A DNA stretch of 64,000 nucleotides. Origin: ZC4RG30 sp039932715 (GTDB lineage Bacteria > Pseudomonadota > Gammaproteobacteria > Steroidobacterales > Steroidobacteraceae). Shown here piece after piece: positions 1 to 8,082 of the stretch; position 1 is the first letter of the stretch, and each line of letters opens with the position of its first letter. The stretch is from contig JBDTPN010000005.1 in NCBI GenBank assembly GCA_039932715.1, positions 62,001-126,000 of the forward strand, read 5' to 3'. Both the position numbers and the translations under genes were made by a program. The notes under the pieces are model-generated. The model did not search any database, was not told the DNA's origin, and saw only the letters and a program-made list of their open reading frames with translations.

Positions 1-1
1 T

Positions 2-307
2 GACCTTGCACAGAGCCCGGCCAACCTCACGCGCATCAGTGACCTGATGGTGGAACGCGGACTGATCACGCGTACGCCCGATCCGGAGGATCGACGCAAG
101 CTGGCCCTGTCGATCACTCCCGCGGGGGAGCAGCTGACCAAGCAACTCGCGCCGCAACTCACCCGCTACATGACACGCCTGTATCGCGACTTCCCGGAAG
201 CCGATCGCGCGCAATTCATGGGCTATCTCAAGCGCCTGGTAGGCGCGCTCGATACGCTTTCGGCAGAAGACGCGGCCGCAGCTGCGGCCACAGAGTCGTC
301 CACATGA
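2..307 (+). CDS. MarR family transcriptional regulator (5' truncated by window)
   Basis: The window opens inside this gene; about 101 C-terminal residues remain. They hold the recognition helix region (SPANLTRISDLMVERGLI), then the beta wing DPEDRRKLALSITPAG, then the dimerisation helices. This helix-wing pattern is diagnostic of MarR winged-helix repressors. The stop overlaps the start of the outer-membrane channel gene (ATGA), so it is the first gene of an efflux operon. By analogy with EmrR/MprA-type regulators it probably represses that operon and is released by a phenolic or lipophilic ligand; the ligand is unknown. The promoter lies outside the window. Confidence 0.9.
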   Translation, partial: DLAQSPANLTRISDLMVERGLITRTPDPEDRRKLALSITPAGEQLTKQLAPQLTRYMTRLYRDFPEADRAQFMGYLKRLVGALDTLSAEDAAAAAATESST

Positions 308-1746
308 TTCGGCGCCATGCCAATGCCATCACTGGCGCACTGGCTGCACTGGTCACGCTGACCAGCGGTTGTGCCGCCCTGCGCGCGCCCGATGAACCGG
401 TAACCCACGAACGCCACGACGCACCACTGCAGGATTCCAGCGTGCCACTCAACAGTGAAGCGCAATGGCCCACCCTTACGTGGTGGCGCGATTACGGTGA
501 TGACACGCTAAACACTCTCATCGACCAGGCCCTGCATGATTCGCCAGGGATGTCGGCCGCGGCGGCGCGGTTTGCCACCGCCAGCGAAAACGCCCGCGTT
601 ACCGGTGCACAGTCTGGTTTGCAGGTGGATTCGTTTGCAAAATACGAACTCTACCGGCTCAGCGACAATGGCCTGATACCGCCGGAATTCCTGGGTTATC
701 ACTGGGTCAACCAGTCGGACCTGGGCATCAGTGCCACATACACGTTCGACTGGTGGGGTCGCAATCGGTCACTAATCGAATCTGCCACCAACCAGGCGCG
801 CGCCAGTGAGGCAGAACAGCAAGGCGTGGCGCTGACGCTGGCTGCCAACATCGCGCAGAGCTATTTTGGCTGGCAGCTCGAGGGCGCCAGGATTGCGCTG
901 CTCGACGAGCAGCTGGCGACACTGCAACAGGCTGCGCTCATCACCCAGCATCGCGAGGCTGCCGGGCTGGATCGCTCCGATGACGGTGATCGCAACCGGC
1001 GCGACCAGGCGGCCGTACGCGAACTGCGCACGCAACTGCAGGGCGCGCAAAAGGTACGTGTGATCGAGATCGCCGCATTGCTGGGCACGTCCCCTGATCA
1101 CGTCAACTCCCTGCTGCAGGCACATATGCTTCCCAAGGCGCGCGCCGGCCTTCCGGCGAATGCCAGCATTGACCTGATCGCGCATCGCCCCGACATCGCC
1201 GCCAGCCGGTGGCGGGTGGAGGCCGCGCGCAAGGACGTGGCGTCCATTCGTGCCGAGTACTACCCGGATGTCTCCATCCACGCACTTGCCGCTCTTTCCA
1301 GCGTGGACTTCATCAAGCTGCTGGATCCTGGTTCCTGGGCGCCCTCCACTGGATTCGCTGTGCACCTGCCGCTGTTTGATGCCGGACTGCGCGGCGCACG
1401 GCACGATGAGGCCTCCGCGCGACTGGCAGCCGCCGTTGCCCGCTACAACGAAACCATAGTCGACGCTGCACGCGAAGTTGGCACAGCGGCCAGCAAACTG
1501 ACGCAGTCTTCGGCGCAGCGGGTGGAACGCGCCAACCAGGTGCAGGCTGCGCAATCACTGCTGCGCTCGGCCCGCGCGCGCCAGCAATCAGGCGTCACAG
1601 ACCTGCGGCCCGAACTGGACGCAAGCATTTCGCTGCAGCGCGAGCTGGATGCCAGCCTGCAGGTCGACTATTCGATACTGGTCGCCGATATCCAGCTGCA
1701 GGCAGCACTGGGCGGCGGCCTGACCACAACGGAAACTTCTCCATGA
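304..1746 (+). CDS. Efflux outer-membrane lipoprotein, TolC/NodT family
   Basis: 480-residue outer-membrane channel subunit of a tripartite drug pump. The N-terminus is a lipoprotein signal with lipobox LTSGC (Cys23). Two repeated OEP domains follow, with long alpha-helical stretches rich in Ala, Gln and Arg, and the family motif LIAHRPDIAASRWRVEAA in the middle. Length agrees with the NodT/OprM group. The start ATG overlaps the MarR stop, and its own stop overlaps the next start (ATGA at 1743), so translation is coupled. It should form the trimeric exit duct for the EmrA/EmrB-like pair downstream. Confidence 0.93.
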   Translation: MIRRHANAITGALAALVTLTSGCAALRAPDEPVTHERHDAPLQDSSVPLNSEAQWPTLTWWRDYGDDTLNTLIDQALHDSPGMSAAAARFATASENARVTGAQSGLQVDSFAKYELYRLSDNGLIPPEFLGYHWVNQSDLGISATYTFDWWGRNRSLIESATNQARASEAEQQGVALTLAANIAQSYFGWQLEGARIALLDEQLATLQQAALITQHREAAGLDRSDDGDRNRRDQAAVRELRTQLQGAQKVRVIEIAALLGTSPDHVNSLLQAHMLPKARAGLPANASIDLIAHRPDIAASRWRVEAARKDVASIRAEYYPDVSIHALAALSSVDFIKLLDPGSWAPSTGFAVHLPLFDAGLRGARHDEASARLAAAVARYNETIVDAAREVGTAASKLTQSSAQRVERANQVQAAQSLLRSARARQQSGVTDLRPELDASISLQRELDASLQVDYSILVADIQLQAALGGGLTTTETSP

Positions 1747-2915
1747 GCGATACCCAGACTACTGATACCACTGCAGAGGCACCCAATGGAAAGCGGCGCC
1801 GCATACTCACCATACTGATCGCGATTTTTATCGTGGTCGGCATTGGCTGGCTGCTGTTCTCGATCTTGGTGCTCTCCAAGCGCGAGAAGACTGACGATGC
1901 CTACGTGGTGGGCAACCAGGTGCGCATCTCTGCGCAGACCCCGGGCACTGTGGTCGAAGTGCTGGCGCGCAACACTTCACGGGTTGCAGCCGGCCAGGTG
2001 CTGCTGCGACTGGATACGACAGATGCCAAACAGGCCGTGGATCGCGCCGAGGCGGCGCTGGCGCAGTCGGTGCGTCAGGTGCGGCAACGGCAGGCCGAGA
2101 CCCATCAGTACGATGCATTGGTGAGCGCACGCACGCTGGAACTGCAGCATGCCCAAACCGATCTGGAGCGGCGCCTGCCGCTGCTGGCTGAAAAGGCCGT
2201 GTCGGAAGAAGAAGTGCGCCACGCCCGTGATGCGGTTGCCATGGCGCGGGCGCAGCTCGACCAGGCGCGCGAGTTGCGTGCATCTTCCAATGCTCTGGTG
2301 GACTCCACCACCGTGCTTGACAACCCTGCCGTGCAGCAGCAGCGCGCGCTTTACAAGGATGCATGGATAGACCTGCAACGCGCCGCGGTTGTTGCGCCCA
2401 TGAATGGCTACATCGCACAGCGCAGTGTGCAGCTGGGGCAGCACGTGCTTCCCGGCGAACATCTCATGAGCGTGATTCCGCTGCAGGATGTCTGGCTTGA
2501 GGCCAACTTCAAGGAAAACCAGTTGCGCAACCTGCGCATCGGGCAGCCGGCAACCATTACCAGCGATCTGTACGGCGGGTCTGTCGCGTTCCATGGCCAC
2601 GTCATCGGATTGCAGGCAGGCACCGGCGCCGCCTTCTCGGTGTTGCCGCCGCAGAACGCGTCGGGCAACTGGATCAAGGTAGTGCAGCGCGTGGCCGTCA
2701 AGATCGTCCTTGACCCCAAGGAACTCGCCGAACATCCGCTGCGCATCGGCCTGTCGATGACAGTCAAGGTCGACACTCATGACCGCAGCGGGCTGGTGCT
2801 GGCCGGTGAACCGGTGACGGACGTGCAGGAAGCCACCACTGCGTACACCACTGATATTGCGGCGGCCGATGCGGCAGCGGCGGCCATCATCCAGCACAAC
2901 TCGGGTCGGCAATAG
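1743..2915 (+). CDS. HlyD/EmrA-family membrane fusion protein
   Basis: 390-residue periplasmic adaptor. One N-terminal transmembrane helix (about residues 21-43) follows a basic KRRR stretch. The first lipoyl half (TDDAYVVGNQVRISAQTPG) is the classic EmrA/HlyD signature. A long coiled coil (about 95-195) leads into the second lipoyl half (VVAPMNGYIAQRSVQLGQ) and a beta-barrel domain. It bridges the inner-membrane MFS pump to the outer-membrane channel. It overlaps the upstream gene by four bases and is three bases from the downstream pump. The Ala-rich tail (AAADAAAAA) is of no evident function. Confidence 0.94.
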   Translation: MSDTQTTDTTAEAPNGKRRRILTILIAIFIVVGIGWLLFSILVLSKREKTDDAYVVGNQVRISAQTPGTVVEVLARNTSRVAAGQVLLRLDTTDAKQAVDRAEAALAQSVRQVRQRQAETHQYDALVSARTLELQHAQTDLERRLPLLAEKAVSEEEVRHARDAVAMARAQLDQARELRASSNALVDSTTVLDNPAVQQQRALYKDAWIDLQRAAVVAPMNGYIAQRSVQLGQHVLPGEHLMSVIPLQDVWLEANFKENQLRNLRIGQPATITSDLYGGSVAFHGHVIGLQAGTGAAFSVLPPQNASGNWIKVVQRVAVKIVLDPKELAEHPLRIGLSMTVKVDTHDRSGLVLAGEPVTDVQEATTAYTTDIAAADAAAAAIIQHNSGRQ

Positions 2916-2918
2916 TCC

Positions 2919-4481
2919 ATGTCTGAGGCGGCCGCACCGGCAGTGCCGGCCGGGGAATATCCACCGCTGCGCGGCATTGCCCTGGTGCTGCTGAGCTTTG
3001 CGATCGGCGTGTCGAGTTTCATGGAAATTCTCGACATGACTATCGTCAATGTCTCGGTGCCGGCCATTGCCGGCAGCCTGGGCGTCAGTCCCACCGAGAG
3101 CACCTGGGCCATCAGCTCCTACATGCTGGCGGCGGCAGTGGTGCAACCCCTGGCGGGCTGGATAAGCCGACGCTTCGGCGAAGTGCGCACGTTTGTCGTA
3201 TCCAACATCCTGTTCATCATATTCAGCGCCATCTGCGGCCTGGCCACCACCATGCCCATGCTCATCGTTGCGCGATTGATGCAGGGCCTGGTCTCCGGTC
3301 CGATGATGTCGGTGGCGCAGGCGCTGCTGCTGCGCAATTACCCGGTGCATCGCCGCGGCCTGGCACTGGGCCTGTGGGCCATGGTGGTGATCGTCGCCCC
3401 GGTAGTGGGCCCGGTGCTGGGCGGCTATATCACGGACAATTATTCCTGGCCGTGGCTGTTCTATATCAACGTGCCCACGGGCATTGCCGCCGCCGCGGTC
3501 AGCTGGTTCTTGTTGCGCAAACGCGAGTCGAAGCGGGTGAAAGTGCCCATCGATGCCATCGGCCTTGCACTGCTGGTGATCGGTGTGGGCGCGCTGCAGT
3601 TCCTGCTCGACCAGGGCAATGAAAAGGACTGGTTTTCCTCCAACGAAATCGTCGCGGCGGCGTGCATTGCGGTCATGGCCATTGCGGTGCTGATTCCCTG
3701 GGAATTGACCGACAAGCATCCCATCGTTGACCTGCACCTGTTCACACGTCGCAATTTCCTGGTCGGGACGGTGTGCATCGGCGTGGCCTACTTTGCCTTC
3801 ACCGGCGTCAACATCATCTTTCCGCTGTGGTTGCAGACCACGTTGGGCTATACCGCCACCATGGCCGGCTATGCCATGGCGCCCATTGGCATCGTCGCGC
3901 TGTTCATCGCCCCGGTGCTGGGGGGCAACATGGAGCGCATCAACCTGCGGCTGGCCCCCACCATCGCGTTCGTGATTCTCAGCGCCTCGCTGATCTGGTT
4001 TTCAAAGCAGAACGAGCAGGTCTCTTTCGCTCAGCTGGCGACGCCGCGTTTCTTCATGGGCTTCGGGCTGTCACTTTTCTTCCTGCCGCTCAACCAGATC
4101 ATCATGGCCGGCGTCTCCAACGCGGAACTGGCCTCGGCCGCCGGACTGTCAAACTTCGTGCGCACCATTTCCGGCAGCATTTCCACCGCCGCCTGCGTAT
4201 TCATGTGGAATGACCGGTCCGAACAGCACTATGCGCGGTTGACCGAGACCCTGACGCCCGATTCCGTCGCCTGGGCGGACTACCAGGTGCAGCTTGCGCA
4301 GCAGGGAATTACCGGTGATGCGGCACTGCTGCAGATGTCGCATATGGCGCAGGCCCAGTCTGCAACCCTTGGGGCCAATGACCTGTTCTACATGCTGGCG
4401 CTGCTGTTCATTGCGTTGATTCCGGCAGTGTGGCTGGCGCGGCCGCCCTTCCGTGCAATCGGCATGGGCGGCGGGCACTGA
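2919..4481 (+). CDS. DHA2-family MFS multidrug efflux pump (EmrB/QacA type)
   Basis: 520-residue inner-membrane proton/drug antiporter with about 14 predicted transmembrane helices. The first helix carries the DHA2 motif LDMTIVNVSVPAIAGSLG, followed by WAISSYMLAAA and the loop-2 motif GWISRRFGEVR. Helix 5 holds the antiporter motif region (VVIVAPVVGPVLGGYI). It is the last gene of the marR-channel-adaptor-pump operon and stops nine bases from the convergent DUF1501 gene. Substrates are not predictable; EmrB relatives export hydrophobic uncouplers and antibiotics. Confidence 0.94.
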   Translation: MSEAAAPAVPAGEYPPLRGIALVLLSFAIGVSSFMEILDMTIVNVSVPAIAGSLGVSPTESTWAISSYMLAAAVVQPLAGWISRRFGEVRTFVVSNILFIIFSAICGLATTMPMLIVARLMQGLVSGPMMSVAQALLLRNYPVHRRGLALGLWAMVVIVAPVVGPVLGGYITDNYSWPWLFYINVPTGIAAAAVSWFLLRKRESKRVKVPIDAIGLALLVIGVGALQFLLDQGNEKDWFSSNEIVAAACIAVMAIAVLIPWELTDKHPIVDLHLFTRRNFLVGTVCIGVAYFAFTGVNIIFPLWLQTTLGYTATMAGYAMAPIGIVALFIAPVLGGNMERINLRLAPTIAFVILSASLIWFSKQNEQVSFAQLATPRFFMGFGLSLFFLPLNQIIMAGVSNAELASAAGLSNFVRTISGSISTAACVFMWNDRSEQHYARLTETLTPDSVAWADYQVQLAQQGITGDAALLQMSHMAQAQSATLGANDLFYMLALLFIALIPAVWLARPPFRAIGMGGGH

Positions 4482-4490
4482 TCCGGCGCG

Positions 4491-5696
4491 CTACACCAGC
4501 CCCTGCATGTAAGGCGCGGCTGAACTGTCCGGAAACACATCGCGATCAATCAGCGCGGGTGCCACTCCCATGTGGTCGCGCAGCAGTGACTTGATCACTG
4601 AGCGCAGGTCCGTGGTGGGCGCAAGGTCACGGCCCTCGTAGAGCGCATTTGCAGTCAGACCCGGCCAGCGCGTGATCATCTGGCCGCCGCGCACTGCCCC
4701 GCCCAACAGGAAAGCCGCGGCACCGGTGCCATGATCCGTGCCCCGCGTGCCATTGATGGCTGCAGTGCGCCCGAATTCCGTGGCCACCAGCACCGTGGTG
4801 TGCTGCCAGGCTTCGCCCATTGCGTCATGCAATGTCGAGAGGGCCGTATCCAGCGCCTTGAGACGCAATGCCAGCGCGCCCTTATCGGAGCCCTCGTTGG
4901 CATGTGTATCCCACCCAGTGGTTTCGAATACTGCGACGCGCGGCCCGTGCTCCTGCGCCAGGAAATTTGCCGTGGCCCTGGCTGTCTGGGTGACCTGCGC
5001 CCCACGTGCATCTGCCTTGCCGTCTCCTTGGCCTTCTCCCTGGCCATCGGCCATGTTTGAACTCATTTCCTTTGCGGCAAGTGCATCCGCCAAACGCCGC
5101 GACAGCAGCGGGTCTGAGGCGTATAGATCACCCAACCGCTGCAAGGTGTCATCGTCAACGCCTGGCATCCGGTCAGGCGACCAGGAAGCCACTTCCACTT
5201 CGCCGCGCATCACCAGCGGTACGTTGGCACCCAGCGCCACCCCGGCGGTCTTGCGGCTTGAGGATTGCGCATCGGGCAGACCCATCAGCGCGCGATTGAG
5301 CCAACCGGATCGCGATGCGTGGGCGCGCGCAAAGCCGGTCTCCAGCACATCCTGGGCATCGAAATGCGAGCGTTCGCGATAAGGGGTGGAGACCGCATGC
5401 ACCACGGCCAATTGCCGGGCCTGCCATTGCCGCGAAAGAAACGACAGCGAGGGATGCAGCGCAAAGGTGTCATTGAGTCGCAACGCGCCCCCTGCCGCTG
5501 ATAATGCCAAATCGCCACGCAGCCGCGCATAGTCGGGATCACCAATGGGCGGCACGGCGGCAAGACCATCAAGGGCACCGCGCAGAATCACGAAGATGAA
5601 GCGCGGATCTGTGGAGGACGTGGCGCCCAGCGCCACGCGAGACACCAGCAGTGAACTACCCAGGCTCGCAAGGAATTGGCGTCGTGTGTTGCCCAT
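4491..5696 (-). CDS. DUF1501 domain-containing protein, Tat-exported
   Basis: 401-residue protein. I start it at the ATG giving MGNTRRQFLAS because a GAGGAG ribosome site lies 6 bases upstream; an upstream in-frame ATG (5720) has no such site. The N-terminus is a twin-arginine-type signal (RRQFLASLGSSLLVSRVALGA). DUF1501 proteins belong to the alkaline phosphatase/sulfatase fold group; the core includes ETTGWDTHANEG and EFGRTAAINGTRGTDHG, which carry likely metal-binding Asp/His. It follows a DUF1800 gene by 26 bases, the usual pairing of these two families. The substrate is unknown. Confidence 0.9.
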   Translation of the reverse strand: MGNTRRQFLASLGSSLLVSRVALGATSSTDPRFIFVILRGALDGLAAVPPIGDPDYARLRGDLALSAAGGALRLNDTFALHPSLSFLSRQWQARQLAVVHAVSTPYRERSHFDAQDVLETGFARAHASRSGWLNRALMGLPDAQSSSRKTAGVALGANVPLVMRGEVEVASWSPDRMPGVDDDTLQRLGDLYASDPLLSRRLADALAAKEMSSNMADGQGEGQGDGKADARGAQVTQTARATANFLAQEHGPRVAVFETTGWDTHANEGSDKGALALRLKALDTALSTLHDAMGEAWQHTTVLVATEFGRTAAINGTRGTDHGTGAAAFLLGGAVRGGQMITRWPGLTANALYEGRDLAPTTDLRSVIKSLLRDHMGVAPALIDRDVFPDSSAAPYMQGLV

Positions 5697-5722
5697 GGGA
5701 ATCTCCTCAGGGATGAGCATCT

Positions 5723-7126
5723 CTAGCGTCGCATGAAGTCAGGTGAGGAAAGCAGCAGCGCCATGGCCTGTGGCCCATCCTGCGCGCGTTCGATTGCGCG
5801 CCGCGTGTCTGCGTGCAGCGAAGCACCCAGCGCGGAATCTGCAACCAGCAATGCATTGTGATCGGCGCCCAGCCGCTGCCCCAGTGCCTGCACCCACTCG
5901 AGGCGCTTGAGCAGTGCCGCCGAGCCATCCCAATCGGCACTGCGATCCGGCCATCCGGCCGGGGACCCGGGCTGGAAATTGCGCTGTCCCAGCAACTCAA
6001 AGGTCTGCACTTCGCGCCGGCCCTCGGCCACCGGCAGGTCCAGCGCCCGATACGTGGAGATCAGGTATTCAGACGGCGTTTTGAATTTCACCGCGGGCAG
6101 TGCCCAGGCCTCGGGTGAATCCAGCAGCGCGCGATACACCGTGGGCAGGTCGCCATGGGACTTCTCGAACGCAGTGGTCAGCCGGTTGACCACGACATCC
6201 GGCAGATCATCCGCGATGAAATGGCGCGCCAGCTTGGTGGAAATGTGGCGCGCCGTGTGCGGATTCGCGGCCAGGTCGCGCAGCGCGGCCTCGCCCTGCC
6301 CCATGCCATCCTGTTTGTACGTCTTGCCCAGCAGCACCTGCTTGCCCGGCTGGTGCAAGATTTCACGGAAGTAAAAACTTCCCGGGTCGCCTCCCTGCAG
6401 ACGTCCCAGATTGCCACCAATCGACCAACCCGTGATGATGGAAGCCAGCGCGCGCACGTCGTCCTGCGTGTATCCCGCGTCCACGCCCAGCGTGTGCAAC
6501 TCCAGGATCTCACGCCCCAGATTCTCGTTGAGCCCCACCTTGCGGCCGCGGCGACCCGCAATGTCCGCTGCTTTTGAATCCGGCCCTACGGACTGCGCAT
6601 TGTCCAGATATAGCAGCATGGCCGGATGCTGCTCAACGGCCAGCAACATGTCCTGGAATTTCCCCAGCACATGCGGGCGGATGGCTTCGCGCTCCATGGG
6701 TCCTGCAAGGCCCAGCACCACCGCCTTGTCCACTGACACGGCGAAGTGGTTGCTCCAGAAGTGCACCAGGCGTTCGACAAAACTGCGCTGGCTGGTAACC
6801 GCAGACCGAAACCGCGCCGTGACATCACCGAGGTAGGCCGGCAGATAAATCTCGCGCAACCCCTTGGCGGCAGCGACCACGGATCCGGCAGGTGGTGCAG
6901 CCGGGCCTGCCTGCGCGCCGGGTTTGCCCTTGCGCAGCGCGATCACCTTGGCAAGCAACTCGCTGGACGACGGCAATGCGGCGGTCAGCAACGGAGCCGG
7001 AGCCTTGATCTGCGCAAAGAGCTCGCCACGCGCGTCACTGGCCAGTTTGGCCAGTTCGCCCGGCCTCGCGCCCAGCCCGAACCTGTTGGCCGCAATTGCC
7101 GCGTCAGCGAGTGTCGGATTGCGCAT
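5723..7126 (-). CDS. DUF1800 domain-containing protein
   Basis: 467-residue protein of the DUF1800 family. Typical family segments are AANRFGLGARPGEL at the N-terminus, FWSNHFAVSVDK near residue 140, ENLGREILELHTLGVDAGYTQ near 220, and the C-terminal GWPDRSADW region. The family is almost always paired with DUF1501, here directly downstream. No clear signal peptide is seen from this start, which is odd if its partner is Tat-exported; such partners may travel together. The reaction is unknown. It lies 46 bases after the beta-lactamase gene and is likely co-transcribed with it. Confidence 0.9.
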   Translation of the reverse strand: MRNPTLADAAIAANRFGLGARPGELAKLASDARGELFAQIKAPAPLLTAALPSSSELLAKVIALRKGKPGAQAGPAAPPAGSVVAAAKGLREIYLPAYLGDVTARFRSAVTSQRSFVERLVHFWSNHFAVSVDKAVVLGLAGPMEREAIRPHVLGKFQDMLLAVEQHPAMLLYLDNAQSVGPDSKAADIAGRRGRKVGLNENLGREILELHTLGVDAGYTQDDVRALASIITGWSIGGNLGRLQGGDPGSFYFREILHQPGKQVLLGKTYKQDGMGQGEAALRDLAANPHTARHISTKLARHFIADDLPDVVVNRLTTAFEKSHGDLPTVYRALLDSPEAWALPAVKFKTPSEYLISTYRALDLPVAEGRREVQTFELLGQRNFQPGSPAGWPDRSADWDGSAALLKRLEWVQALGQRLGADHNALLVADSALGASLHADTRRAIERAQDGPQAMALLLSSPDFMRR

Positions 7127-7172
7127 GCAGGTTCAACGATCCACGACTGCGGGCGTTGACATGGGTTGTCCC

Positions 7173-8063
7173 CTACTTTGCTTCCTCGGCCAGCCTTGCC
7201 GTCAGCGCGTCACGTGCAGCCTGCGCGTACTTGCGGCACTGCGTGTCGTCCTTTGCCTGCACATTGGTGGCCGCCTGGGCCATCCGCTCGAAGAACCCCG
7301 ATGCATCGGGGTGCGAGGACATCAGCACATCGCAGGGCAGCATTTCGATTCGGGCAATGGAACGCGATAGCTGCGCGCCCGCGCCACTGTCGCCGCCGGC
7401 ACTGTACTTGAAGCCTGCGGATGCGCCGGGCAACAGGCTATCGGCATATACCATGTTGAGGCACTTGTCCTTTTCACAGGATTCCCAGGTCCACGAAGTG
7501 CCGCCAGGGGTATGACCCGGCGTCGCGATTACCCGCAAACGGATGCTGCCGATGCCCAGCAACTGGTCGTCGGACAAATTCCAGACTATGGCCACCGGGG
7601 GAATTGGCGGTGCCTTGGTTTTGTATTGCGGATCGTTCTTGTCGAGTTTGCCGGTGCGCAGCACTTCGGCGGACGAACTGCGCGCATACACCGACGCACC
7701 GGTGAGCCGCTGCAGTTGCGCAATGCCACCGGCATGATCCACGTGGGCATGGGAATTAAGGATGGCCTTGATGTCGGTGAGCTTGAAACCCAGTGCCTCG
7801 ATGTTGGCGGTGATCTGCGGCACGGATTCGGGCATCCCGCCATCAATCAGCACGTCGCCGAAATCCGAGGTGATCAACAACACGCTGATGTTCTTCATGC
7901 CCACGTACCAGGTATTGCCGTAGATCTTGAACGGCTTTACCGGGTCGTTCCAGGTTGCGCAATCCGGGCACAGCGAGGCCAGGAAAGACGGTTTCTCTTT
8001 GGCATGGATGGGCATTCCCGTGGCCAGCGCAGCGATCAGCAGGATCAACAATCTGTACTTCAT
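7173..8063 (-). CDS. Subclass B3 metallo-beta-lactamase
   Basis: 296 residues from MKYRLLILL; a GGGGA ribosome site precedes this ATG, while the in-frame ATG at 8075 has the G-run directly against it. A cleavable Sec signal (about 1-21) indicates a periplasmic enzyme. Zinc ligands are all present: HAHVDH (His105, His107, Asp109, His110), GHTPGG (His184) and SHPDASGF (His251), with the B3-type segment YADSLLPGASAGF between. This is the His116-type (L1/FEZ-like) site, not the Gln116 GOB type. The gene sits 19 bases after purL, so it is probably chromosomal and constitutively transcribed. Hydrolysis of penicillins, cephalosporins and carbapenems is expected from the family but unproven. Confidence 0.92.
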   Translation of the reverse strand: MKYRLLILLIAALATGMPIHAKEKPSFLASLCPDCATWNDPVKPFKIYGNTWYVGMKNISVLLITSDFGDVLIDGGMPESVPQITANIEALGFKLTDIKAILNSHAHVDHAGGIAQLQRLTGASVYARSSSAEVLRTGKLDKNDPQYKTKAPPIPPVAIVWNLSDDQLLGIGSIRLRVIATPGHTPGGTSWTWESCEKDKCLNMVYADSLLPGASAGFKYSAGGDSGAGAQLSRSIARIEMLPCDVLMSSHPDASGFFERMAQAATNVQAKDDTQCRKYAQAARDALTARLAEEAK

Positions 8064-8082
8064 GACTGGCACCATCCCCGGA

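Noticed and set aside
1977..3737. Long open frame of 586 codons on the minus strand
   Set aside because: It is antisense to the clear EmrA- and EmrB-like genes, has a composition rich in His/Gln/Arg typical of a GC-rich shadow frame, and matches no family.
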